From contig CAMTPA010000002.1 of NCBI GenBank assembly GCA_947074275.1, forward strand, positions 1 to 64,000: a DNA stretch of 64,000 nucleotides. The letters run 5' to 3'. The translations under genes and the position numbers were made by a program. This DNA comes from an uncultured Bacteroides sp. GTDB lineage: Bacteria; Bacteroidota; Bacteroidia; Bacteroidales; Bacteroidaceae. Each line of letters starts with the position of its first letter. Within the stretch, counting starts at the first letter, position 1. Shown here piece by piece: positions 47,353 to 57,470 of the stretch. The notes under the pieces are model-generated. The model was given only the letters and a program-made list of their open reading frames with translations. It did no database searches and was not told the origin of the DNA.

Positions 47353-47392
47353 TGGTGGGTAAAGCGTGAATAGAAACACGCTTTATCCACCA
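47353..47392. terminator. Bidirectional hairpin between FISUMP-like gene and Lrp gene
   Basis: TGGTGGGTAAAGCGTG / CACGCTTTATCCACCA (one G:T), 8-nt loop. Confidence 0.7.
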
Positions 47393-47395
47393 TTC

Positions 47396-47869
47396 TTATA
47401 TATGTATGCCATAAGAGCATTTCACCTCATCCATCACAAAGGTGCTTTCCAGCGAGCCGAGGCTGTCTATTGCACCCAAAACGTTGAGTATAAACTCTTG
47501 GTAATACTTCATATTGGGGGCGTGTATTTTGAGCAAGTAGTCGTAGTTGCCCGATATGTTGTAGCATTCGGTCACTTGGGGGATGTCTTTGATGATGCGC
47601 ACAAACTCGGCTGCAATGTCGCGATTGAGGCGACGAAGCTTCACGTTGCAGAACACCACAAAGCCTTGGTTGAGCTTTTCGGCATCGAGCACGGCGATGT
47701 ATTTCTTGATATAACCGTTGCTTTCGAGCCGTTTCAGTCTTTCGAACACAGGGGTAGAAGAGAGGCTGACCCGCGAAGCAAGCTCTTTGGTGGTGAGGCG
47801 AGCGTTGTCTTGCAATGTACGTAATATCTGCAAGTCCACCTTATCCAATTTTTCGATAGATGTTGCCAT
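47396..47869 (-). CDS. Lrp/AsnC family transcriptional regulator
   Basis: LDKVDLQILRTLQDNARLTTKELASRVSLSSTPVFERLKRLE HTH plus RAM-like domain. Confidence 0.95.
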   Translation of the reverse strand: MATSIEKLDKVDLQILRTLQDNARLTTKELASRVSLSSTPVFERLKRLESNGYIKKYIAVLDAEKLNQGFVVFCNVKLRRLNRDIAAEFVRIIKDIPQVTECYNISGNYDYLLKIHAPNMKYYQEFILNVLGAIDSLGSLESTFVMDEVKCSYGIHI

Positions 47870-47995
47870 AAGAATGATTTTCTGCTAAAGTTGGTTTTAG
47901 AGCATACATTTAGAATATTCACTCTGATTGTAGATGCAAATGTAGTGTTATTTTCTGTATTTCAATTATATCTTGTGCGATATATCTTTCTGCCA

Positions 47996-48005
47996 TACCT
48001 TTGCA
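47996..48005 (+). promoter_or_regulatory. Promoter of O-acetylhomoserine sulfhydrylase gene: TTG-N20-TACCTTTGCA
   Basis: TTG at 47973-47975 and TAnnTTTG. Confidence 0.6.
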
Positions 48006-48050
48006 ACCAAGATAATAACAAAAATAATCACCTCTTAAAAATAAACAGTT

Positions 48051-49337
48051 ATGGCAACAAAAAATTATCGTTTTGAGACTTTGCAATTACACGTTGGTCA
48101 AGAACAACCCGATTCGGCAACAGGTGCTCGTGCCGTTCCTATTTATCAAACCACCTCGTATGTGTTCAACAACTCGGCTCACGCTGCCGATCGTTTTGGC
48201 TTGCGCGATGCAGGCAATATTTATGGTAGATTGACAAACAGCACACAAGGCGTGTTTGAAGAGCGAGTAGCTGCACTCGAAGGTGGAGTGGCAGGTTTGG
48301 CGGTAGCTTCGGGTGCGGCGGCCATCACTTATGCTTTCGAGAATATCACCCGTGCTGGCGATCACATCGTATCTGCCAAAACCATTTATGGTGGCTCTTA
48401 CAATCTCTTAGCGCATACTCTGCCCAACTATGGTGTAACTACTACCTTTGTAGATCCTTCCGATCTTTCTAACTTCGAGAAAGCTATCCAGCCCAACACC
48501 AAGGCTGTGTTTATCGAGTCGTTGGGCAATCCACATTCAAACATCATCGACATTGCGGCGGTGGCCGACATTGCTCATCGCCATAAAATACCGTTGATAA
48601 TAGACAACACCTTTGGCACTCCCTATTTGATTCGTCCCATCGAGTACGGGGCAGATATTGTGGTGCATTCTGCCACCAAGTTCATTGGAGGTCATGGCTC
48701 TTCTTTGGGTGGAGTGATAGTAGACTCTGGTAAGTTCGACTGGGTGGCATCGGGCAAGTTTCCACAGCTTACCGAACCCGATCCAAGCTATCACGGAGTT
48801 CGCTTTGTAGATGCTGCTGGCCCTGCTGCCTATGCGGTGCGCATTCGTGCGGTGTTGCTTCGCGACACAGGTGCTACCATTAGCCCGTTCAACGCTTTCA
48901 TTTTGCTGCAAGGCTTAGAAACTCTCTCACTTCGAGTAGAACGCCACGTGGAGAATGCCTTGAAAGTGGTGCAATTCTTAGAAAATCACCCCAAGGTGAA
49001 GAAGGTGAACCATCCATCGCTTGCCTCTCACCCCGACCACGCACGCTACAAGCACTACTTCCCACAAGGGGCAGGCTCTATCTTCACTTTCGAGATTGAA
49101 GGCGGGCAAGAAGAGGCGCATCGCTTCATCGACAGCTTAGATATATTTTCGCTACTTGCCAACGTGGCCGACGTGAAATCGCTGGTGATACATCCAGCCA
49201 CCACTACCCACTCGCAACTCAACGCTACTGAGCTGGCCGAACAAGAGATTTATCCGGGCACTGTGCGCCTGTCTATCGGAACCGAGCACATCGATGATAT
49301 TTTGGAAGATTTAGCACAAGCACTCGATAAGGTATAA
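48051..49337 (+). CDS. O-acetylhomoserine aminocarboxypropyltransferase / cysteine synthase-like
   Basis: Cys/Met metabolism PLP family; SATKFIGGHGSSLGGV, LHVGQEQPDSATGARAVPIYQTTSYVF. Confidence 0.94.
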   Translation: MATKNYRFETLQLHVGQEQPDSATGARAVPIYQTTSYVFNNSAHAADRFGLRDAGNIYGRLTNSTQGVFEERVAALEGGVAGLAVASGAAAITYAFENITRAGDHIVSAKTIYGGSYNLLAHTLPNYGVTTTFVDPSDLSNFEKAIQPNTKAVFIESLGNPHSNIIDIAAVADIAHRHKIPLIIDNTFGTPYLIRPIEYGADIVVHSATKFIGGHGSSLGGVIVDSGKFDWVASGKFPQLTEPDPSYHGVRFVDAAGPAAYAVRIRAVLLRDTGATISPFNAFILLQGLETLSLRVERHVENALKVVQFLENHPKVKKVNHPSLASHPDHARYKHYFPQGAGSIFTFEIEGGQEEAHRFIDSLDIFSLLANVADVKSLVIHPATTTHSQLNATELAEQEIYPGTVRLSIGTEHIDDILEDLAQALDKV

Positions 49338-49416
49338 CGTCCATTTCTCAGTATATATCTAATTGATTAATAGAACATTCTTTACTACCTAATTTCAAGA
49401 GTTATATTCAGCTAAT

Positions 49417-49501
49417 AAAACACCCGGATGTTGTGAGGTAAAACATCCGGGTGTTTTTGGTGATAACATCGGGGTGTTTTACATTGCAACACCCCGATGT
49501 T
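49417..49501. terminator. Double hairpin between convergent genes; the first resembles a bidirectional terminator
   Basis: Hairpin 1 AAAACACCCGGATGTT/AACATCCGGGTGTTTT; hairpin 2 AACATCGGGGTGTT/AACACCCCGATGTT. Confidence 0.85.
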
Positions 49502-49505
49502 GTGA

Positions 49506-52500
49506 CTACTTCACAAGTATTTTTCCTATCTTGTCTGCAAATTGTGTCTTCACCACTACTATATACACACCGCTTGGTTGGCGAATGGAGTAGGTGTAGG
49601 CATCTATGTGCGTGTGTGCAGAGCGTAGCATTCCGTCGGTGGTATATATCTGCACACGTTCTATTGGGTCGTCTACCGATGAAGTCACTAAAATGGTTTG
49701 TTCCTCCAATGACGATATGGTGATGGTCGACTCAAAATTCTCTTGCATTCCCGTTTCATAGGTCAGCAAATAGCGTCCGTTAGTTTGTCCCGGTAGCTGT
49801 ATGGTGCTTTCCTTTTCTATTGGCAGATAAGAGTTGGTATAGCTATCATACAAAGATAAGTTTTCAAATCCGCTTGCGATGTAGAAGCTCACCGATACAG
49901 AGTCTTCGCTATTGCTGTATATGCCAAGTGGAATGGTAGATACGCGGCTACCTATTGTCTGAATCTGCATTGCTTGCTCTTCCCCGATGGTGTAGATGAC
50001 GGGATAATCTTCGCAATCGCTGTTTAGCAATGTGGGCACGTATGTTTCTGTGTTGGCATCATCTTCGCTTGTAGTGGAGCTTTGCAACATAGCCGTTCCT
50101 TGCATTCCGTTGCGAGTGGCTGTCATATAGAGCTGATTGTATTCGTTGTCTACACTTCGGGTGAGGTTGGCAAGTGTGCGGCTGCCCGTTGTCATCATGG
50201 ATAGGTTGTAGGTCACGGTGGGGTTGGCAGTCTCTCCGCTGTTGAGACGCACAAAGAAGCCTTGCATCGGTGCCAGCGAGGTAACTGCATCGGCAGACGA
50301 AGCCCCGATAACTCCTTCCGTTCCCATAATTACCGCTGTTTGCTTGTCTTCGGTCATAAGCCAGTATTTGGTTTCAAACTTAGGATTGGCTGCAAAAAAC
50401 TTCTGCATATCAAGATGACACATAAATGGGTTGGCAAGTAGATAAAGACGGTTTGTCGTTTCTTTGTTGCCCAGTAGATTTCCTGTGGACGACATTGTTT
50501 GGCTCAGATTTATTTGTAAGTTGGGGTTCGAAACACTTAAACCATCGCTTGCCAGCAAGCCTGCTTTGGTGCGATATGTACTCACATCGGTGTCGTCGCC
50601 TCCATCGCTGCTGCCCGTTGTGGTGTAGTAGCTAAACTTGGAGTCCGATTTTGGCAAACGGATGTGTGTGATGTTTTTGTCTTTCTGCACGGAACGAATC
50701 GTATAGCCCGTTCCCGGTAGATATTGCACTTTCACATCGTTGTACACACTGCTCCACGCTGCTTTGATGGCAACGTTGCGACTGGTTTGTGAGGCTGCAT
50801 TACTTGTTCCTCCATTAAACTCGTAGGTGGTGGCTGTTACTTTGTCCCACGCGCGTTGGTAGATAGCCGGATTGAACCGATTGTTTGTAGCCGTGGAATA
50901 GGCGATGTTTTCAAATGCGTGAGTTTCTTGTTTTCCCGTTGTACTGGTGGTATACATATCGCCTGCCACCACTCCATACAAAGGTGTGCCCAATAGATAC
51001 CATTTCTGGTTGTTGATGGTGAAGTCGACGTGTGCTTTGTTGTATTTCAGCAAGTGCGGATTCATCATTCCAGTGCCCGTTTTAAAATAAATGCGGTCGC
51101 AGGTGTTGCCATAGAATGTGGTACACGGGTAGTAGGTTTCACTGCTCGATACCACTTTGTCATTCACCACCATATCGTATTCAATGTCGGTAGTTGCTTT
51201 TTTGATGATGAGCGTATCGGTAGACATATTCAAAGCCTTGTTGGTAGAGCTTATTGCGCTCAATGAAGCCAACCGAGGAGCTTTGCTGTCTGTCCGGTCT
51301 ATAATTACCTTGGTAAACTTCATCGGCACAAACGATTTGCGATTTTCCGACTGAGTATTCAGGTAGTTGTTGTCATTGGATTGATAAGAGCTTGGGCCAT
51401 AAAAGTCGATAGCTTCGGCACGTCGCCAATTGGCATCGTTGTTCCAATTCCAATTGCTGTCTCCTCCAGTCCATACTTGATATTCGGGCACAATTTTGAG
51501 TGGCATAATTACGGCTCCTTCGCACGCATTAGATGTTTCGGTGGTGTTGAGTATGTATTCGCTGAAATAAAACTTTAATACATAAACATATCCTTCGCGA
51601 AACGTGATGGGGAGATTGCTGTTGGCATCTATACTAAAGTAGATAGCCACGTAGTTATTGTCCTCGCCACGTTTGATGTTGAGCCAATTGATATATCCCA
51701 ACTGTTTAGACTGGGAAACAGCCGAACCCACATTGGGGTCGTTGGAGTCGATTAGGTAAACCCGCTGGAAGTTTGAGCTACTGTTGGTCACATTCAGAAG
51801 TTGCGAATAGGTGGTGCTGCTGAATGTAATGGAGTTTTTATTGATAGGTAGCTTCAGGTAATATTTGCTCCGTGTGGCATCGGTAGATGGATTAGTGCTT
51901 GTAGACACCACCTCTTTTATTTGCGACAAGCCGATGCGCAATGGCACAATGCTTCGCGAGCCGTAATCCACTCCGTCGATGCCCACCGTCATACTTGGTG
52001 CCAGCGAAGAGGCGGTGATAGACAATGCTTGCGGCTCTAAACACAGCAAGTTATATCCCGTCTGGTATTGGCTTTTTACAGGCTTGTCGATGGGGATAGC
52101 AAGGAAATAATAGATAGTGCCCAACGGTGGATTGATAGCTGGAGAATAATTCTTTTTATAAAGCGTCAACGTGTTGTCGGAGGTCGACCCTGTATTTTTG
52201 CTTTTGGTTAGCTCTATCAACAACGCTTTCATTGCTGGTGTATATTCGCCCGCTGCTTGATAATCGCTAATGAGGGTAGCGGCAGGATAGATGTTGCGGA
52301 ATTTTTTGAGCGCAGTGTATGCCGAAAATGGAGTAGTGCTACTTCCATTGTCTTTGTTGGTGGTGTATCCGCCCGATGCGGTGGGATAGTAAATGCTGTT
52401 CTTAAAATCGTATAGCGTACCTTTATACCAATCGAAATACATATCTAAACTGTCGGTAGAAAGTTGCTTGATTACACCATTTTGCACGTATTGCAATTGG

Positions 52501-55013
52501 CGCACCGCAAATGTAGGACGCGTATTGGCACACACGTCTGTGCCCCCGTGATAGAGTGTGGTGCTTCCGTTCAGTTCTATTGTGGCAGTTCCCATTAGTT
52601 CGAACGAGGTGTACACATTGCACTGTCGGCTTTTGGTGTAATATGCGCTGTTTTTTAGTTCGGTTATAATGTCCGAAGTCAGTACGTCACCTTGGTTGTA
52701 AGGGCTACTAATGTTGAATAGAATGTAGTATTCGCGTCCTGCTGTAATAGGCATATCGGCAGTTCCTATCAATGTAGCCTGAAATGACAAGGCGGCCTTG
52801 TTTTTCTTTTCATCGCTATCGTAATAGGTAGACTTGAACACTTTGGTTTTTTGGTTGCTTAGCAATTGGTTGTAGTTGGTGTTGTAAACATCTATTCGCT
52901 CGGTTGCTGCAATAGATGGTTCTTCTACATAAATGCTATCATAATAGCTTTTGATATTGAGCGAGTCGATGGCGCTTGTGCCCTTACGTCCAAACTTTAG
53001 TAGGAAATAACTGTAATAGGCCGACCCATCCACTGCTGCTACTCCATCGCACCTTACACGTGCTTTCTCCAAAGCCTTAGCTTCGGTGCGATCGGCCGCA
53101 GCCACGGTGCTCCCATCAGTGTTTATTCCACTCAAATAGTTATCGTATATCCTTTTGTCTACAAAACTATAACCTATTGGCAGAGAGAAAGCAGACGAAG
53201 TGCTGGTTGTGGCCACAAGGTCTAATAGACGGAAATAATCCAAGTCGACGTGTACTACTGCACTTTCTCCACACATTGGGGCACGAAGAGTTGCTTTGCC
53301 CGCTGGTTTGGTCATATAGATTTCAATATCATCAATCACAAAATCATCTCCTGCCGAGCTGATTTGATTATTGACAATCCGAAGCCCCATTTTGGTAAAG
53401 GTGATTTTAGGCACGTCGAAACTGAAAAATATTTGCTGCCAAGAGTTTCCACCATCGGCACTTCCTACTGGCATTGTGCCCGTAGTGAAAGTTTTCATTA
53501 TCATTTCTGTACCGTCCGTTTTAGTGCCTACTATCTCAAAGTTCATATTAGGGCCTAAATAACCTTGACTGTTCACATTTCGTATCCAAGTAGAAATATA
53601 CAAATGAGTGCCCGGACAGCAAGCATCGCTAATGTCAAGATTGGAAATAACGCCTTGTGCCTCGGACGCATCTACATAATACATAAAGCCAGCCTTTGTT
53701 TTGCCACTATTGGTATACAGCCGGTCGTACACGCCCGAGTAACACCAATTCATTTTGGATGTGGGCAAAGTTGTAACAAAAGCATACTCACTCCAATCTG
53801 CTGCCACATAGTTTGCAAGGCTGCTGGTGGTGTCACTTGCGTGAAAACCATACGAACTTTCGTACCAAGGCAACTGCCTTGCCATATATTGCTTGAAATT
53901 AACCGATCCATTAGCATTGACACTATAAGTGTTGTAGTCAAAGTCTCGCTTGGTCACCAACTTGTATTGCTGTGCCAGCTTTGCTGAAGTTCGGCTTGCC
54001 CAACCGTCAATTTTAGGTCCCACATTGTCTTTGTTCTCATAGGTAATATCGAATTTAGCAATACATTTTCCTGCACTGTTTCTGAGGTAGCACACTCGTT
54101 TCGTTCCCGATGTGGTCACGGCAGGAAGTGCTAATATGTGGCCGTTGTATATCTTTCCATCCACGATGCCATTATTGTTCATCGTTCTTGTTTTAATTGT
54201 GTCGGTATAAATTGTGCCTGTTGTAGCATTGTTTGTAAAACACTCCCAGTAAAATTCATTTGTGGCTGATGTGCCACTACGGGTGGCTTTGTATGTACCA
54301 TCGCTATTCTTAACAAAATAATTCGATTCGCAGTTTAATTCATACCCTGTTACTATCCCTGCTATTTGAATGTTTTGATAAGTCTCTTTCGGACCTATCA
54401 ACAATTGCATTCCAGTAGGTGCTATCATCGAATAACTTTCCAAAGGGCTTTCTTTAGAGGTAAGTTCTATTTTATCCGCTATCTCTTTCGCCGATTTTAT
54501 GTCGAATATCAGTCGATAAGAAAGAGTTGGTTCTATATTACCGCTTCTTGCCAGTTTGGACACGTCGCAAGCGATGGAGGTGCCTATACTGGCACTTGTA
54601 ATGGTGGGATACTTACAATCGGTTTCTTTTCCTTTTGCCGTACCGAATAACACTCCATTGTTGTTGGAAAAAGTACCAGTTATTCCTGTGAGGGTAAAAG
54701 TGGTTGGTAAATCCGCCTTTGTGTCGAAACGAAACCAACGCATATATCTCGATATTTTTTTTGTTTGTGGCTGCAAAATGCGTGTACCACTATTGGGATT
54801 GATGTACACCGTTTGGCGCAAAATATGAGTAGCTTGCAAGTCGGTCACTGTGCCGTCGCCATTGTTCATACGCTTGGCGTTTCCTATTGCAGGATATGGA
54901 GCGTCTTTACGCTCCAAAGTCAATGTGGTTTGTGCATAGCTTGCCTCTATTGCTGTAACAAAACACAGCAAAAACAGCGAGATGTATCGGATGATATTTC
55001 TTATATTTTTCAT
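49506..55013 (-). CDS. 1835-aa secreted surface protein with type IX secretion (T9SS) type A-like C-terminal sorting domain
   Basis: Signal peptide; C-terminal VQIYTTDGMLRSAHTHIDAYTYSIRQPSGVYIVVVKTQFADKIGKILVK; WTGGDSNWNWNNDANW motif. Confidence 0.8.
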   Translation of the reverse strand: MKNIRNIIRYISLFLLCFVTAIEASYAQTTLTLERKDAPYPAIGNAKRMNNGDGTVTDLQATHILRQTVYINPNSGTRILQPQTKKISRYMRWFRFDTKADLPTTFTLTGITGTFSNNNGVLFGTAKGKETDCKYPTITSASIGTSIACDVSKLARSGNIEPTLSYRLIFDIKSAKEIADKIELTSKESPLESYSMIAPTGMQLLIGPKETYQNIQIAGIVTGYELNCESNYFVKNSDGTYKATRSGTSATNEFYWECFTNNATTGTIYTDTIKTRTMNNNGIVDGKIYNGHILALPAVTTSGTKRVCYLRNSAGKCIAKFDITYENKDNVGPKIDGWASRTSAKLAQQYKLVTKRDFDYNTYSVNANGSVNFKQYMARQLPWYESSYGFHASDTTSSLANYVAADWSEYAFVTTLPTSKMNWCYSGVYDRLYTNSGKTKAGFMYYVDASEAQGVISNLDISDACCPGTHLYISTWIRNVNSQGYLGPNMNFEIVGTKTDGTEMIMKTFTTGTMPVGSADGGNSWQQIFFSFDVPKITFTKMGLRIVNNQISSAGDDFVIDDIEIYMTKPAGKATLRAPMCGESAVVHVDLDYFRLLDLVATTSTSSAFSLPIGYSFVDKRIYDNYLSGINTDGSTVAAADRTEAKALEKARVRCDGVAAVDGSAYYSYFLLKFGRKGTSAIDSLNIKSYYDSIYVEEPSIAATERIDVYNTNYNQLLSNQKTKVFKSTYYDSDEKKNKAALSFQATLIGTADMPITAGREYYILFNISSPYNQGDVLTSDIITELKNSAYYTKSRQCNVYTSFELMGTATIELNGSTTLYHGGTDVCANTRPTFAVRQLQYVQNGVIKQLSTDSLDMYFDWYKGTLYDFKNSIYYPTASGGYTTNKDNGSSTTPFSAYTALKKFRNIYPAATLISDYQAAGEYTPAMKALLIELTKSKNTGSTSDNTLTLYKKNYSPAINPPLGTIYYFLAIPIDKPVKSQYQTGYNLLCLEPQALSITASSLAPSMTVGIDGVDYGSRSIVPLRIGLSQIKEVVSTSTNPSTDATRSKYYLKLPINKNSITFSSTTYSQLLNVTNSSSNFQRVYLIDSNDPNVGSAVSQSKQLGYINWLNIKRGEDNNYVAIYFSIDANSNLPITFREGYVYVLKFYFSEYILNTTETSNACEGAVIMPLKIVPEYQVWTGGDSNWNWNNDANWRRAEAIDFYGPSSYQSNDNNYLNTQSENRKSFVPMKFTKVIIDRTDSKAPRLASLSAISSTNKALNMSTDTLIIKKATTDIEYDMVVNDKVVSSSETYYPCTTFYGNTCDRIYFKTGTGMMNPHLLKYNKAHVDFTINNQKWYLLGTPLYGVVAGDMYTTSTTGKQETHAFENIAYSTATNNRFNPAIYQRAWDKVTATTYEFNGGTSNAASQTSRNVAIKAAWSSVYNDVKVQYLPGTGYTIRSVQKDKNITHIRLPKSDSKFSYYTTTGSSDGGDDTDVSTYRTKAGLLASDGLSVSNPNLQINLSQTMSSTGNLLGNKETTNRLYLLANPFMCHLDMQKFFAANPKFETKYWLMTEDKQTAVIMGTEGVIGASSADAVTSLAPMQGFFVRLNSGETANPTVTYNLSMMTTGSRTLANLTRSVDNEYNQLYMTATRNGMQGTAMLQSSTTSEDDANTETYVPTLLNSDCEDYPVIYTIGEEQAMQIQTIGSRVSTIPLGIYSNSEDSVSVSFYIASGFENLSLYDSYTNSYLPIEKESTIQLPGQTNGRYLLTYETGMQENFESTITISSLEEQTILVTSSVDDPIERVQIYTTDGMLRSAHTHIDAYTYSIRQPSGVYIVVVKTQFADKIGKILVK

Positions 55014-56338
55014 GGTTTAATCACTATCACGTATATTTTTCGTTGCAGAACGGTGGGCGTACCATAGTCGTTTACCGTATAATTCAGCGTATAAAGCACT
55101 CTACCTGCTTCGCCCGATAAGGTGGCTTCGTACCAGCCGTTGTCGGTACTGTCATATTTTAGTTCGCTCACAAACATATCTGTTGAAGTCCCTTCTATCT
55201 GTGTGGCTACAACGCTTACATTCGCATCGCGCACCAGTTCGTTGGTTGCCAAATTGTATAGGCGAGGTCTTAAAATAAATTGTCCTCCGCTTTTGAATGT
55301 GCAATAGAACACTTCGTTGGCATCGCTCGTGATTTGAGCTTCGGGATACCCTCCAATTGGGGGATAGAAATCGATACGTGGCTTAAACTCGTAGTCGGTG
55401 AGTGCCACAGGTATTTTAAGAAACGTGTTTCTTGCCAACGATTCTACTTCGGTGAGCGTGTAATGAGTGTCTACCTCTGTTTTTCCATCACGAAGCGTGG
55501 TTATGGTAAAACCGATGGTGTTGGTATATATTGGTTTGGCGGTTTCGTTTAAGTACAAAGTATAAGTTGGTTTCGTTGTTGCATCCTTCACCACCGCTAT
55601 GCTCGATGCAGGCACAAACTCCCTATTGCCCGATGTGCTTGTGGAAGGAAGTTGCACGGTGCCAGTTCTTGGAAATAAATAGATGTTGTTTGCTCCATTG
55701 AGCGATACGTTGTTCATTGTTATTTTTTGCACGCTGATTTTCTTTGTTGATAGGTTGCTGAAGCTAAACTCAACTTTTGCTATCATACGTTTCACGGGGA
55801 TTTCAATCGTTTGCATTTGCCTGTTCGACACCGTGACATTGGTGACACTTGTCATTGGTATGTGGTTGGTGACAACATCAAATCCATTTCCATTGACGGT
55901 ATAAACCATATTATTGGCATTTTCGGTTGTTATGGTTGCACCTACCGTAGCAAAAGCTGTGGGAACACTCATGTTGGCAAACGTATAAAGACGCTTATTC
56001 CCATTTTTAATCAGAATATTTTGGGTATAGTTTTTCAGCGAAACCTCTTCTTGCTCGAATGGAATAGCGGTGGTGGTGGTAAATGAACTGCGATTTACTA
56101 CGGCTTCGATGGTGTTGTTAGTAGCGTCGACTATAACGATGTGCCAATCATAAATCATCTCTTGAGCAGTTGCGCTCACTCCCATATCAGACGATGTTAA
56201 ACTTCTGCTGATATTGAATGACAAGAGTGATGTATCAACCGATGTAGTCTCTTTTGCATTGTCATCGCTTGTCGAGTCGCAAGCATACATTAGCCAACAG
56301 CCAATAAGTATTGCTGCATATATAAGTCTTTTACCCAT
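55010..56338 (-). CDS. Fimbrillin-like (FimA/Mfa-type superfamily) lipoprotein (start revised from 56356)
   Basis: Lipobox LMYAC; fimbrillin-like segments (IPVKRMIAKVEFSFSN); ATGA overlap with the giant gene. Confidence 0.72.
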   Translation of the reverse strand: MGKRLIYAAILIGCWLMYACDSTSDDNAKETTSVDTSLLSFNISRSLTSSDMGVSATAQEMIYDWHIVIVDATNNTIEAVVNRSSFTTTTAIPFEQEEVSLKNYTQNILIKNGNKRLYTFANMSVPTAFATVGATITTENANNMVYTVNGNGFDVVTNHIPMTSVTNVTVSNRQMQTIEIPVKRMIAKVEFSFSNLSTKKISVQKITMNNVSLNGANNIYLFPRTGTVQLPSTSTSGNREFVPASSIAVVKDATTKPTYTLYLNETAKPIYTNTIGFTITTLRDGKTEVDTHYTLTEVESLARNTFLKIPVALTDYEFKPRIDFYPPIGGYPEAQITSDANEVFYCTFKSGGQFILRPRLYNLATNELVRDANVSVVATQIEGTSTDMFVSELKYDSTDNGWYEATLSGEAGRVLYTLNYTVNDYGTPTVLQRKIYVIVIKP

Positions 56339-56680
56339 TTTGTTATATCTGTTCAACTTGCTCAGTAATTATGTTCTATAAAAAACTATTAACGAACACT
56401 AATTGTTCTGTGTTACATTCTATTTTATCGTTTTGATATATCTCTATTTAATTTGACGATTCGATTTTAAAGTGTTTATAGTTGAGGTGTGCAATGTGAA
56501 CAGTTGTAAAGCCAACTGTTTATATCTCATAAATCAGATGTTGACAGTTGACACAATTCATAAAATCGCCTTTCGTCTTCATCTATTTGGTGCAGAGAGA
56601 ACTTATAAAATGTGGTGAATAAACAAACGATGCGATAACTATTTATTATTTTTGTAGCTGATAACAATGATAATGCGATT

Positions 56681-57448
56681 ATGGAAGAAAAACGACCATT
56701 GATATTCATCTCCAACGACGATGGGTACACGGCAAAAGGCATACAAGAGTTGATAAAATACTTGCGTCCGATAGGCGATATTGTAGTAGTGGCTCCCGAT
56801 GCAGCACGTTCAGGAAGTGGGTGTGCTATTTCGGTTACAGTTCCCGTACACTACCAGCTGATTGAAGAGGATGAAGGACTATCTATTTATAAATGCACAG
56901 GCACGCCTACCGACTGTGTGAAGCTCTCTTTTCACACCATATTGGGCGATCGTAAACCCGATCTAATAGTGAGCGGCATAAATCACGGCGACAACTCAGC
57001 GACGAACGTACACTATTCGGGCACAATGGGGGTGGTGATTGAAGGATGTCTTTGCGGCATCCCCTCAGTAGGCTTTTCGATATGTAGCCACGACCCCGAT
57101 GTAGATTTTAGTGCTACTGCCAAGCATATTCAGCAAATAGCTACCAAAGTGTTGCAAAACGGGCTACCACCATTGACCTGCCTCAATGTCAATTTTCCCA
57201 ATGTGGAGGAGATAAAGGGCATCAACATTTGCGAACAAGCACGGGGCTACTGGAGTCAAGAGTGGGAATCGTGTCCGCGTAAAGGAGATGAGAACTATTT
57301 TTGGTTGGCGGGAAGTTTTGAAGATGCCGAACCGCACAACGAAAAAACCGATCGTTGGGCACTCCACCACGGATATGCAGCTATTACCCCCATTCGGATT
57401 GATATGACCGATTATCCATTTATAGATAAACTAAAGGAGTGGTTTTGA
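56681..57448 (+). CDS. surE: 5'/3'-nucleotidase SurE
   Basis: [41 protein letters not shown]. Confidence 0.96.
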   Translation: MEEKRPLIFISNDDGYTAKGIQELIKYLRPIGDIVVVAPDAARSGSGCAISVTVPVHYQLIEEDEGLSIYKCTGTPTDCVKLSFHTILGDRKPDLIVSGINHGDNSATNVHYSGTMGVVIEGCLCGIPSVGFSICSHDPDVDFSATAKHIQQIATKVLQNGLPPLTCLNVNFPNVEEIKGINICEQARGYWSQEWESCPRKGDENYFWLAGSFEDAEPHNEKTDRWALHHGYAAITPIRIDMTDYPFIDKLKEWF

Positions 57449-57470
57449 CGCTTCGATAATATATTTTTGT

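Noticed and set aside
47366-47824. 152-aa plus-strand ORF
   Set aside because: Antisense to the Lrp/AsnC regulator; no motifs.
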